Source of the DNA: Datnioides undecimradiatus
Lineage: Eukaryota; Chordata; Actinopteri; Lobotiformes; Datnioididae
Length of the DNA: 64,000 bases
Reading direction: 5' to 3'
Assembly: GCA_008933995.1 (NCBI GenBank)
Contig: WARS01000034.1
Span: 2,371,501 to 2,435,500 of the forward strand
Below, piece by piece: positions 13,785 through 49,210 of this stretch. The notes under the pieces are model-generated. The model saw only the letters and a program-made list of their open reading frames with translations. It did no database searches and was not told the DNA's origin. Each line of letters begins with the position of its first letter. The stretch's first letter is position 1. A program made the position numbers and the translations under genes.

Positions 13785-13939
13785 CTCCAATATCCGGCCG
13801 CAGGGTCTTGTCATATTCCTTGAGCAAATTGTTCAGTATAAGTGTGGCATCTTCCTGGTGCGACCTGGGTACCAGCATCTGATTGACAGTGGTATCGTGG
13901 TGATCTTCATAGTCGCCGCCATATTCCAGCACATCAGAA
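13785..13939 (-). CDS. gabrg3: gabrg3 coding exon 2
   Basis: This 155-nt exon follows acceptor CCCCTCCCCAG and ends at donor G|GTGAGA. It encodes an acidic N-terminal segment (EYGGDYEDHHDTTVNQ) and then the first helix region of the ligand-binding domain ending RPDIG. It starts in phase 2 and ends in phase 1, as in other GABA-A subunits. The acidic D/E-rich linker before the helix also occurs in mammalian gamma3. Confidence 0.9.
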
Positions 13940-14462
13940 CTGGGGAGGGGGGGTTCGGGGTGGAGGGGAAAAAAACAAATGGGTGGGGGTTAATTATCTT
14001 AATGTGCCACCCCTGATCATCTTTAATAAACAGCATTGTTCTGAAAACTTTGTCGCAGCAGCAAAACACGACCAGCAATGTCGTCTGCGTATTTTAGAAT
14101 TTAAATGCATTTGTGAGATGACTGTCAGACCCCAGATTGTGTTTGGGCACGGCAGTAAATGGTCGCTGTCATTTGTGTGTGTGTGTGTGTGTGTGTGTGT
14201 CTGTGCGGGGAAAGCCCTCAGAAAAAAAATACACTACATGCATTAACAGCCAGACTCATTCACACAAAATGCGCAGTTTGTCATCCAAACCCACAACAGT
14301 CACATCTGAACTTTTGAAGCTTCACAGAAACCCCTCTCAGCTGTTGATCGCGAAAATGATAATAATGATCATAATCATAATAATTACAGGTGCAAATTAG
14401 ACTCACCGAGCACCTCGGACGAGCACAAGTATGAGGAGAATGGCCACAAACTTGATTGTCAT
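13785..14462 (-). CDS. gabrg3: gabrg3 (GABA-A receptor gamma-3), 5' part, two coding exons
   Basis: Two minus-strand exons (14462-14407 and 13939-13785) encode the N-terminus of a Cys-loop receptor subunit. The first gives a hydrophobic signal peptide (MTIKFVAILLILVLVRGAR). The second gives an acidic linker followed by DATLILNNLLKEYDKTLRPD, which resembles human gamma3 (DVTLILNKLLREYDKKLRPD) more than gamma1 or gamma2 as I remember them. Gamma subunits join alpha and beta in pentameric GABA-gated chloride channels and form the benzodiazepine site with alpha. The phases fit the family: exon 1 ends in phase 2, exon 2 in phase 1. Position downstream of gabra5 on the same strand is the expected synteny for gamma3. 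Exon 3 and later exons were not found by eye in 1-13,784, so the gene continues past the left edge. Gamma3 orthology is inferred from sequence plus synteny. Confidence 0.9.
13940..14406 (-). other. gabrg3 intron 1
   Basis: A short 467-nt intron bounded by GTGAGT and CCCCAG. It carries a (GT)n tract around 14,174-14,200 and an ATAATA-rich stretch near 14,357-14,390. Confidence 0.85.
14174..14200 (+). repeat. (GT)n microsatellite
   Basis: About 13 GT units within gabrg3 intron 1. Confidence 0.95.
14407..14462 (-). CDS. gabrg3: gabrg3 coding exon 1 (signal peptide)
   Basis: The 56-nt coding part is ATG plus 17 codons plus CG, followed by donor GTGAGT. It encodes a short signal peptide with a run of Ile, Leu and Val. 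An upstream ATG at 14,468-14,470 is out of frame and stops at once, so 14,462 is the only sensible start. The G at +6 position of the splice consensus and the clean phase-2 junction with exon 2 support the boundary. Confidence 0.88.
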
Positions 14463-14470
14463 TTTCCCAT
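14459..14470 (-). promoter_or_regulatory. Minimal uORF overlapping the gabrg3 start codon
   Basis: In the gabrg3 leader an upstream ATG opens a three-codon reading frame (Met-Gly-Lys) whose TGA stop overlaps the main ATG as ATGA. A ribosome terminating here would sit on the true start. This is a possible leaky-scanning or reinitiation control. It only matters if transcription starts upstream of 14,470, which is likely but not shown. Confidence 0.6.
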
Positions 14471-14821
14471 GCGCCGATCACCTCTGATCACAGAAACTGG
14501 TGGATGGAGATCCCGGCGTTGAGCTGCTGCCGCCGCTGCTTCGATAAAGTGCCAGTAGCCCTACAGTAGGTGTGTGACCATCAATCCGTGCTCTGAACTT
14601 CCTCATCCGCCCACGCACTTTCTTCTGCGTGTCATCTGCGACCACACAGCGGTCTCCCCCCTCAGTCCTCCGAGCTGCTCGCAGGGGTTCCTCCGGGACG
14701 CACCCCGACGATCAATCAGTGTGATCAGTCCAGCGGAGGGGAGTCGAATCGACTTGATCCAGCAGCGCCCTCCTCCCTCTCCAACGCCTGTGTGGGCAAC
14801 TGAGTGGTTGGGTGACGCTGT

Positions 14822-14875
14822 CTGCTGCTGCTGCTACTGCTGCTGATGGTGCTGCTGGTGGTGGTGGTGGTGGTG
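14822..14875 (+). repeat. TGC/GGT trinucleotide repeat
   Basis: Imperfect (TGC)n grading into (GGT)n, about 360 bp upstream of the gabrg3 start. It may fall in the promoter or 5' UTR. Confidence 0.85.
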
Positions 14876-17500
14876 AACCTTAGGAGATGAGCATCTTGCG
14901 TGACTCATACACGGTGCCTACAGTACCTGGACCATAATTGCAATGACATTATCTAGATGAAAAGCTGTATTTTGGTGCGCGGGCTTATTCCATGATCTTT
15001 TCTGCATGCATGAAAACATGTTTCTGGAATGATCCCAGTTCGTTAGAAAATTAGCTAAGAAGTTAAATAGTGCAGAAACAGGAGGTCGACTTGTGTTAAT
15101 TGACTTATTTTGAACCCCAGTAATCTGAACCCAGTGTTGTGATTTCCAGGTTTTCCAGCCTGCTGCACCGCGCAGCTCTTAAAACAGTATCAAATGAGCA
15201 CACAGTCATAAAAAACGCAGTAGGATATCAGCTTACTGAATGTGTACTTGATTTTTGTTTATATTGATGTTTGCCGTTTCCCTCATGATGATCGCCACTG
15301 GAAGTCAAATTGAGGCTTTACACGCCTGTTTACGTACCGCCGAGTCACAGCAAGCACCCCCCCGCTCGCCCCCCCCTTCACACTCAAAATAAGTCATTTC
15401 TGAATAGGCGCACAAACTCAGTAGGGCAGCCCAGCGTTCAGCCTACAAACTTGTCAGGCTTTTCTATCCACACAGCAAACACAGCGTGGAGAGGAGAGGA
15501 TCCACTGCCCCCTGGTGGCTGCACGCGCAAGAGAAAAACAGGCCGGGACGTCAGATTTGCACCGCAGTGCTGCAGCTGGTGGATTAACCTCTTGACCAGC
15601 ACTGAACTCTATAAATAACACACAATATCTGATTATTTATGCTAATATATAACCGAACACTACTATGCAGCTGCAATTTGTTGCACTGCTTCTTATGATA
15701 TCCATTATAATCAGTGGTGGAAAACAGGAAGTGTAGAAGCAGAGGTGTCAACACCACAGTGTAGAAACAGCCAGTTCAGTCCTTAGAGAATGGAAGCATT
15801 ATTAGAGAAATGTACTTACACATACACATATGTGTAAACAGCAGTTTGTTGTTGCAGCTGCTTCTCTGGTCAGGTCATGGGATCATGTGGTAAAAATGAC
15901 TGCAACACAAATGCAGATTCATTATTTTTCTCTCCAGTTATTGTGCGAAATATCAGATTGTGTTACCCCTGAGTGCCACAGACTCCTCTGAGTGGGAACA
16001 TGTGAGATTTCCAACTCGTTAACAACTCATCGACCCCTGAAATATGACAAGTGGCTCCTACTTGACGCTATTTTTTTCCTATGGAGTCACCAGCTCAAGA
16101 GGTTGGGAGCAGCTGATTCAGTATCATGTGACCAGACTTGAATGCAGAACCTTCATTTGAAAGGTGAATATTAACTACAGCTGTTAAATGAATAAGCAGA
16201 GTAGAAAGTACAACATATTTCTCTATAATGTCGTTTGGTAGAAGCATATAGCTACATAAAATACCTCAGAATTCTCCATTATTGCAATGCATGAGTAAAG
16301 GTACTGTGTTGCATCCTGCTGCCTAGATCTACCCTTTGTTATTACCTCATAAAACTGATGGCCTGCTTTCAAGAGTGAGTATTTCCCTTTTATGAATGAT
16401 AATGTTCTTGTTGTGCGTTTTCTCAATAAAAATCGATGAAAGCACCCACATCTATAAAAAGCCAGTCACTCGGTGTTCATCAAAACAGCGATGGCAATCA
16501 TGACCTTAGATCATGCCACTCTAAATGGCTCAGGGGATTGACAGCACTATAACTGAAGCTGATTTGTCACATCAGTCTTGTTGGGAATGGTGACGCTGCT
16601 TTCACAAAAGCAGAGATAAAGATTTTTCACAATGTGATCAGTGGAATTGGAGCAGACAGAAGCCATACACATCAAAATATTGTCTAAAGCAGTTTATCAA
16701 TATGGATTCAAATAACTCCCCTCCTGTATTAGCAGCTATAGTTATGATTATTGAAGCCATATATAAGCTAACACCTGCTGCCATAACACTTTTTGTGCAG
16801 AGGGACTCAGTGGCTTTGCTCCATGTTTAATAATGATTTATGAATACCTTCTTTGTTCATCCCTTTTTATTAGATCTTTTTAAGTATCATACATAAAACA
16901 AATACAGTACATAAAACAAAGAATGAAGAACACAAATACTCTGTTAAGCCCAGCTAAAGCTACAATGGCTCGGCTGCATTTTGGCAAAAAAATGTAAGCA
17001 GTGTTTTCTCCAGAAAAGAATCAAATTTCTTTGTTGAGACTCAAAATAAGAGGAACTTCATGCATGTGTAGTGGCTGTCTATATCCCTCCTGGGACAGAC
17101 AACTTGTTGCTATCGTAGTCCTGCATAAGTCTCTGTAAGCTGACTGCGGCATGTGCGTTACATTCCCCAGTGGAGAGACCCAAGTTCAAAACGTCTGTCT
17201 GCTTCATTGCCCATGAGCTAGCTTTGGATAAAGTACATATAATCAATCCTAAGTTTGTCCCTAACACCAACCAGCCACAGCTGTCCAGACACCACAGAGA
17301 GAAAAACAAGTATTTGTCATCGGCTGGGCTGGTCGGGGCTTAAATTGGAGCGAAGCGCTTTGCTGTAAGGGGCCCCCCTGAATGGGTGAAAGTAACTTAA
17401 GCGGAACTAAATCCCTTTTCTAACAGATGTATGGCAGATGAGTCTGTCACAGTGGCTGAAGGAAGGAGGGAGGGGCAAAAGAGAAGAGAGAGACTGTTAA

Positions 17501-17530
17501 ATGGATGGATGGATGGATGGATGGATAGAT
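17501..17530 (+). repeat. (ATGG)n microsatellite
   Basis: Six ATGG units followed by ATAG. Confidence 0.95.
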
Positions 17531-17740
17531 CGGGGCACTTGTTTCTCAGATGGCAAGAAAGATGTATGGATGTCTACCGGTGTTTTACAGCAGCCGGTGT
17601 GAATCCTTTTTGTTTTGTTTGTTTCTTTTGATTCATTTAATGTTGAAAACGCTAAAAAGAGAAAGTTCAGCTTTTGTCAGGAGGTCGGTATTTTCTGTTT
17701 GAGTGGAACCTTTGCCTCAAAAGTTGCTACTGCATGTGCA

Positions 17741-17998
17741 ACCATGCTAATGTATTAGCACAAAAAGCACAGCTAGGGCTGATGGGAATGCTTTGGACAT
17801 GCAGGTGTTTGGGCTTGAACCAAAGCACTGCACAGTTTTGCACACTGATGGTGGCACCAGAGGGATCACCAAGGTGAGTAGAATTCACCCAGAGGGGGAC
17901 ATGAATATTTCTACCAAATTTCATGGCAATACATGCAAGAGAGGTTGAGAACGCTCAGTCAAGAAAGTGGTGGACCGACCAAGTGGCAGACAGATATT
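17741..17998 (+). repeat. Teleost interspersed repeat fragment
   Basis: Contains GCTAATGTATTAGCAC, GGGCTGATGGGAATG, GGGGGACATGAATATTTCTACC, AAATTTCATGGCAATACATG and GTGGTGGACCGACC, in the order of a common fish repeat. Same family and orientation as 3,451-3,661. Confidence 0.65.
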
Positions 17999-20900
17999 AG
18001 CTTCTGAGGGGAGAATAATGGAGGCAAAAACAGACACGGTCAGGGACCAAGACGCTTATTACGGTTTCATTTCCTTTGGTAACAACTCAAAATAAGGCTT
18101 TGCCAGCTCAAATAAAGCAGCCCTGGTGCTGCTCTGCTCTGACAGAACAAACAAACGATCCCAAAATTTAGTGAGGGAGCTCAGCTACTGTAGCCATGAT
18201 GAGAAACAGGAGGAAAATGTGCACTTATGTGTTTCTTGACAGTGTGTGTGAGCAGCAGAGTCAGAAACAAACAGGGCGAGAGGGAACAGAGACAGAGGTT
18301 GGAGGTTGTTACCGAGGAAAGGGATGTCTGGTCTGTTCATCTGTACCTGCTGCCATGGCGACCCTAGACAGACAGACGTATAGATTGCCCTTCAACTGCA
18401 TTTCATTGAACTTCCTTTTTACATTGCTGCTGTGCTTTAACAAGCACTGAAACATGGTCTTAGCGTTGCCAATAGACACCAACCGAGCATTTGACAGACA
18501 GTAACACCTTAGATTTACATAAAATGCAGATTCAACATCAACCCAAACCAGCACAAAACACTACAGGATATTATGGCACAAAATGAGGATTTTACTGTAG
18601 GTCCCAATTTCACAAAGCAAAGCAGGTACAGTAGCAGCTGATGTCATCTTTATTTACATGATTTTTCACCAACATCAATTCAGCGCCAAAAAGTTACAAG
18701 GGACAATGCTCCCAGCAGCAGGTCAGCTACAGAGCGAGCTGTTTAAAACCCAGGAGATTTCAGGGACAGCGACTCTGAGGCAGCTCCTCCGCTGGCTGCA
18801 TGGGTCCTTTTGTTCCTGAGTTTGTCTCACCATATTCCAACCAGTCACACGTGTTGTGTTATGGTGGGCTCCAGCCAAAATGCCATAACGTGTGCTCATT
18901 GCTTCCAGTTTAATGAAGCCAATGTAGAAAGAAAGAAAGGGGGGGAAAACAGATTTAATTCAAAGATCAAAAGCCCAAAGTTTGATCAGCTCAAGCAAAT
19001 AGAAGAAACGTATTCCACACATGTGCACAGAAACATTAAGAAAAGTTATTAGACGGAAAAAACATACTCTTGATAAATTGAAAGTCAACATTAGACTTTG
19101 GCATATTTTTTCTTCTAAAAGTTTAAAAAGCAAACATGAGACAAACATTGTCTTTTCTGTGTCAAAGTCAAGGATGAAATAAAGAAAGGCTTATTTACAT
19201 GATTCCCTTAGACTTGGCCTAATTTCCCAAAACCTTTGTAGCTTAAAGGCTTGATCACACCGTCGTTTAACAGCAACGTTGTGCAGCCAAATCACTTAAT
19301 TCCAATGAAAGTGGAATCGCTCTTGAACTAAATACTGGGAGGTGAAGTCAATCCATGCAAATCTCTTGCATCAAGTTCAACTTTGGTGAATATTGTTTCA
19401 CGAATTTGCAAGACTGACAGCGGTGACCTTTGAGGAAACAGTGTTGGAGAGCCCAAAATTAGGGAAGCTATTGTAGTTTATTAGCTGTGCTTCACCCTTC
19501 ACTTCGAATTATCCCCCTCTGTCGGAGCACTCACCTCTCCACAAAAGAGGTATGGTCTGTGGACTGTTAAGACCATATCTTTTAAATAAAATGTGTGACC
19601 TTATTGCCCCAGCAACCAAGCGAACAAACTTGCAAACTGACAACTGGCTAGCATGTTAGCAGTTAGCTCTCCAGCTCCAGTAGTTTACCAGCTGGCCGTC
19701 TTTGGACAAAGATACACTTAACTTTTTGGGTAGACTAGTAAAGATGACTAACATATGATCACCTCTCCCTTTTTGTCTATTTTTATTAAACATATAAATA
19801 AAACAACTGCCCCAAACACAGAAAGAGAATGTGAGGCTACTTCTTTTCTTTCTGTAAAGATATTTTTGACTGGTCAGTCTTCATCTTACTCTTACAGCAA
19901 GTTGCGCAGAAATAAAGGCTGACTTATCTGAGCCTAAAATGTGACCCCGAGGCTAGCTGCTCCTCTGTGACATGGCTTGAATACAATCAATCCAAAGGGA
20001 AGGAGTTTTTAGAGCGCACTAACCTGTAGTATATTATATATTATTAAGTAGCGTCAGTCATGTTCATTTGGAAACTATCCTAAACCTGAACACTGCTTGA
20101 AAAGACTTAATTAACACAGAATTTATGGCACATGAAGTTGAAAAGACTTAATTTAGACGTGCATTTTAAGTCTTCTACTATCAGTTTGACCTACACCTCC
20201 GTCTGCAATCTGTCTTTGATAAACTGGCTCCTGGAGCTGGTAGTGCTGATGCATGCCCAAATTATTAGTTTGCACCCTGGTCATCTCACTGAGGGACACT
20301 CTCCAAACTCTCAGCATCACTTGGCTGATTTGTATGTGCCACACTTGAGCGCTGGTCTCTCAACTGTGAATATTAGTTTCCTAGCTGAGTGACCCATGCT
20401 CAGAATTCAGTTAAAGCGCATACATCCAATCCTAAATTTGTCCTCAACATCCCATAGCTGTCCACTCACCCAGTGTAAGTGGGCCAAAGACGTTTTTCAA
20501 ATGTTCTTGTTGGCAAGCCGCCCTAAATGTCAACGTTTGAATTTTTTATGAATGAAGAAGCGTCTCTTCATTTAAAAATTCAGAAACCCTCGCCATGATA
20601 ATCTGCCTGAATACATTTTTTTCACCTTCAGGTAGCATGTTTTGATTTTTTTTCCATTGAGAGTCTCACTGGCAATGCTTTTGGGAAACCAGGCCTGCAG
20701 CAGAAGGCTTTGAATCTTCAAGTAAAGATGTACAAAGAGACACACAAGCACCCACTGCAATAGGGGGAAAAATGGCAACTTTTTTTTTTTTTTAAAAACA
20801 GACACAGAAATTATTAATGCACTTGCAGCATTAATCTTAAGCGATGTTTCTTCCACACAATGTAGAATTAGGTACATTTTTTAATAAATTTTTCAAATTC

Positions 20901-21512
20901 AAATACATGTTATATTGCAGTTTTTGCCGTAGCATAAGCTCAGTGCATTTCAAGCCTCCATGATAAGAATATGAAGCAGTTAAATTCAGGCAAAATTGCT
21001 CAAAATGCCTGCGTTCGTTTAATTTAAAACACTTCTTCAAGTTGTAGCGATGAAGTGTGCTCCCATACTTAAGCAGTGATTGACATATACGTGGTCGGTG
21101 TTCAAGACAAAGAGGAGTCCGTGGTTTCCATTTCAGGAGAGCGTCATGCAAACTGCAGCAAGATAGATGAGAAAGAAGCGAAGCACCTGCGCTCTCTCGT
21201 CGACTCGTAGTCTTAGAAGCAGTTTCTTTGTGAGCGAGCAGTTTTTTTTTTTAGGCCATGAAAAAACAGGAAAGGGATTCTGTTGCAGCCTTGCATCCAT
21301 TCAAAGTGCTTGAATTAGATGGGTGAGTATAGTTTGTGTTTGTTCTTCAAGCGCAAATATTTGTTTTTTAGTATTTTTTTGTGTCGAGGGCAGAAACTTT
21401 ACAGCGACCCCTGTCCTTGTAGTCCACCCACTCTTAAATTAAGCTCAAACTTCTTCCCTTACGCAAACTCTGTCTCAGAAAAAAAACCAAATAAACAGGA
21501 AAAAGGGTAAGA

Positions 21513-45542
<24,030 letters not shown>

Positions 45543-45557
45543 GGTTTATATTTTTTT

Positions 45558-45580
45558 GGGGGGGGGCTTTTTTCCCCCCC
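45558..45580 (-). promoter_or_regulatory. G7/C7 hairpin upstream of candidate gabra5 start
   Basis: In the gabra5 sense strand, seven G, six A, one G and nine C are followed by an A-run and, about 15 nt on, the ATG at 45,542. The G and C runs can pair into a stem with an A-rich loop. Homopolymers are also sites of sequencing error, so lengths should be treated with caution. Confidence 0.5.
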
Positions 45581-47214
45581 AAACAGCGGCTGGAGGCTGG
45601 GTGAGGGGGGGGGGGATCTCCGTCGGCGGTATTCAAACTGGACGATCACGGGTTCAGTCACCTAATCCCCGTGCGCGTCGGTTGTCTCCCCTCCTTCTTC
45701 TTCTTAGCAGCTTCTCCACCATGGGCTGTTTCTGCTCTCTCTCTCGCTCTCCCCCTCTCTCTCTCTCTCCCTCTCTCAGTCAGCGGTTCCCCATCAGGCG
45801 GTGTTGTAGTAGTCTGTCTGGTCTTCTCCTCCTATAGGCTACACCGCCTCCCTTGTTCAGTGCCTGCTGCACCGCGTCTCCTGCATCGCCTCCAGAGGTG
45901 TTGCAGCAGCAGCAGCGGCAGGCGCATCACACGGGCTGCCTCCCCTCTCTTGTCCGCCAGCCTCGGAGGAGACTGGGCACACTCCACATCTTCTCCGCGT
46001 CTTCTGCTGTACCGCCTACTGCCGGTGCGAGAGAATGAAGTGCTGCAACGGTGCAACGGAGGCTAATAATTTTATAATAGGTGCTCCCCATTGGTGGGTT
46101 GGGAAGAGGAGGCGCACTGGCAGCGCGATGAGGGGAAGGAGGGGGGCTGGGATAAGGAGGGAGGGGGTCAGATGTTAACGAAATCAGGTGGGGGGTTTAG
46201 ACCCCGTCGCTGATTCCAGCAGCAGGAATGAGCGATTAATACCGGTGCCTCCCTGCTCTGCCACCCCTGTCAGATGAACTTAAATACCCCTCCACTGACA
46301 CAGCCTGCCATGATCCACGTGTCTGTTTGAATTCAGTTCAAATTGAATGTTATCCAACACCATCACGCATATAAAGCAATAGTTTTCATACATTTGACCT
46401 CGGGTTTAGGCCCGTGCGTCACTTGCATCTCAAACCTACCCTCTGTGTGTCTTTAAATATCAACCATCTGTGAGCTGACTTTGGAGAATAGTACAACACA
46501 GAATTAACACGAGTTAGTTCAATAAATGATGCTACTTTTGCCTATTTCAACTTATTGTTTATTCAGTCATTTATCGTCATTTATCGTCCCAGTTCACTAA
46601 TTTCATTACATTTCACTTGTTTATCCACAATCAGCTCAGTTATTTCAATCATTTATTTATTCAGCTGTTACTTTTGAAGCACTTTATCCTTTAATTGGCT
46701 GAGCTGCTTGATATTTTCCCATGCAACTGGAGCCCACCCCCTGTAAACTCTCCAAGTGTATCTTAAGACACAATGTCACCTGGTAAGAACGTCACTGTGG
46801 ATATCTTTAGTTTAGAGTGTGGGTTTCCATGTGGGCGTAAGCACCAGCACCCCTGACTGGGTGTCACTGCCACACGTTAGACTAATTTGTGAGGCTTGAT
46901 AGATCCCCACAAAGAGAGATGTGCTACAAAACAGCGACGCTATTGGCTGTTCTTTTACGGAGCCCGATTGTTTGTGTGTTTGTGTGTGGAGGGGCTCAAG
47001 AGCTTGTCACTATGAGACCCCTGTTATGAATTCTCACACTGCAGCGCGCCGTCAAAACAGCTGCTCCCCTTTAAGTCCCCCTCAATGAAGTCTCAAACCA
47101 AAGTTGTTATCATCCTGACGGTTGCCATAAGAGGGTAGCCGAGTTCCATGTTTCGTAGACGGTAATTAGTTTCTGCTATTTAACCTCCCTCCACTGTCGT
47201 TAATCCGTCTGGAG

Positions 47215-47249
47215 ATGCAGTCTGCGGACGGGAGCCGCAGCCAGCAAAT
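47215..47249 (+). other. Possible first-exon end upstream of gabrb3
   Basis: An ATG followed by 10 open codons (MQSADGSRSQQ) runs to AAAT|GTAAGA, a good donor, ending in phase 2. It would join in frame to the 48-nt segment at 47,805. It has no hydrophobic signal. The evidence is weak. Confidence 0.2.
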
Positions 47250-47804
47250 GTAAGAAACACCCGTGTGTCCCCTCAGGAGGTTGATTTCAGCACCATGCAT
47301 GGTGCGGACAGCTCCTGCCGAGTGATGACCGCTTGGACAAGTGTGTGAGCGAAGGAGGGAAAATAAAAGATACAGAGGTGTGTGAGTGTGTGCACATGAG
47401 AGGGTGGGGGTGAGGGACTCTCTCTAGAGGAGATCGACTGCCTTTCAATATTTGCCCTGCAGGCATCCCACTGTTTTAAAGTCCCGCTTTACTGCAGGCT
47501 TCAGTCCACAGAAGCAGCAGCTGCAAAGACACACAGACACAGATCAATGAACTCGCACAACAAACCAGGGAGGGTCAAGACAACCAAATTACACCTTTTA
47601 GGACTAATAAACTGATGAGGTGTAAATTAATAGAGGTGAAAACGTAGAGCCTGAGAGGATATCTTATTAGTTCCGCACCTGATATCTTCTTGTGTTACTG
47701 GCTGCGATAGAAAGGTTGAAAGTGAATAGTCGCCCGCCTTTTCATGTTTTCATTGGCTAAAAGCTATTTTCTCATTAATGATGTCATCACCTCTTGTCTT
47801 TCAG

Positions 47805-47852
47805 GAATGCTGTTGACGGAAACAAGAAGTTGTTCGCCATCTATGACACGAG
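47805..47852 (+). other. 48-nt cassette-exon candidate upstream of gabrb3
   Basis: The segment has a good acceptor (CACCTCTTGTCTTTCAG) and a plausible donor (ACGAG|GTAGGA). Only one frame is open both through the segment and into gabrb3 exon 2. It reads NAVDGNKKLFAIYDT plus AG, entering and leaving in phase 2. The length is a multiple of three. It is not part of known mammalian beta3 as I remember it. It may be an alternative gabrb3 exon, an exon of another transcript, or chance. Confidence 0.35.
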
Positions 47853-49210
47853 GTAGGAAATGTCCCAACAAAACACACACGCGCACACTTTATTAATGAC
47901 GTTCTCAGACTGTGTGCGTCGCGCGCACGCACGCACGCGGTGCCAATTTTCCATGGAATTCCTGATGACTTCAATATTTCCCAACCATAAATAATTTATG
48001 GGGGAGTCGTATGCGTTATGGATAAGGAAAATAGGTCGTTATAGGCGATTAACAGGCTAATCAATCACAGGCATCGATTAATAGGTTGATAAATGCAGCC
48101 TGTCCCTTCTCGGTACTGTTCAGGTCCCGCCATTTTTATAGGAAACACAGGGGAAGGGGATTGGCGCAGATGGTGTGAGGAGCACTGTAAAAAAATGTCA
48201 ATTTTAAAAAGACAATTTGGCAACAACAAGTATTAAAATGCTGTTATTCATCGGAAAAGTCTAATTTCATAATTGTTTTTGCCTAATATGAACTTTCTAG
48301 GCAAAAGGAAAATAATAAAGCAAAGTGGAAGGGCAGTTAATGAAATATTAAATTATTTGAATGAACAAAAAAACTAGTAATTTTGAAACAACGTGTCCTA
48401 GATGACAGTGATATCATCTCACATATTAAAAAGTACATATATTTAAAGAGGCAGTGTAGTGGTTTTACACGTAAGGCAACACATAAAGTACTTGTCCTTC
48501 TTTTAGGCTCTGAGAGGAGGGTTTTAAAGTTTGAGAGAATAACCCTGGTGATGTCATCAGAAAAACCCTGATGATGTCATGATATTTTACCCCAACAGTG
48601 CGTGTCACAAATTTGATATAAAATAAAAATGAAATAAAAACAGAACAGTTCAAGAATTAGAAACAAGTTGCGTTAGAAAAGCAGGAAAGTGGCCTCGACA
48701 ATGTCAATTTAAGGATATTTTCATCATATATCTAAACAAATGGAGCATGAATGAAAAGGCACGGGGGCACAGACTCTGCTGCAGCTACTGGTGGGTATTT
48801 TTTACAGTGTCTAAGTGTTGGGCTTCGTCTCTCATTTGAACAAGCCGAGTGCCTTCACCGCCACCAGCAGCAGCAGCATCCCTGTGCACCCTCCTCATCA
48901 ATATGCGCTTCGGCTCCTGAATGTAAGAGCCTCTTCTTCATGCACAGTCAGAGACGGCAAAGAAAAGCGGAGCCCACTCTTCGTGTCGGGGAGGCGATGT
49001 CAGCCCATATTTCATATCTGACTCCATCCACGGCAAGCCGCTGACTTTTCTCCCCTCCTGCTCAGTCGACTCTCTCCTTTTGGGCAATCAATGGATTTAC
49101 TCTGATTTGAGGAGCGTCCGGAACCGTCTCGACTGTTGATTGGGGGCTCTTTGCTGCTGTTCTGCTTGTAAACAAGGGGAAAAAGACATTAGTATCAAAA
49201 GAAAAGGGGG

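Larger units (their letters stand above)
14463..21512. other. Intergenic region between gabra5 and gabrg3
   Basis: About 7 kb holding the gabrg3 leader and promoter on the right side of exon 1 (14.46-14.9 kb, GC-richer, with TGC/GGT trinucleotide runs) and the gabra5 3' UTR at the other end. No complete gene was found. A TTTATT on the plus strand (AATAAA on minus) occurs near 19,779 and another near 18,646. Either could be a gabra5 poly(A) signal, but nothing seen decides it. A teleost repeat fragment lies at 17.74-18.0 kb. Confidence 0.6.
45543..49210. promoter_or_regulatory. Head-to-head promoter interval between gabra5 and gabrb3
   Basis: The start codons of the two divergent genes are only about 3.7 kb apart, so both 5' UTRs and both promoters should lie here. 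The gabra5-proximal 700 bp is GC-rich with TCTC runs and poly-G tracts. An inverted CCAAT (CCCATTGGTGGG, about 46,089) is oriented for gabra5, and another ATTGG is near 46,939. The middle contains a possible ATG exon end at 47,215-47,249 (AAAT|GTAAGA) and a 48-nt exon-like segment at 47,805. No TATA box was assigned. Exact start sites are unknown. Confidence 0.6.

Noticed and set aside
17079-17309. Short similarity between 17,241-17,290 and 20,421-20,465
   Set aside because: About 45 bp share CAATCCTAA and TTTGTCC, but divergence is high and no element boundary could be seen.
45671-46066. 131-codon plus-strand ORF in the divergent interval
   Set aside because: Low-complexity Ser/Leu-rich translation of TCTC and CTC runs. 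No conserved motif, and it lies in the expected gabra5 promoter and 5' UTR.
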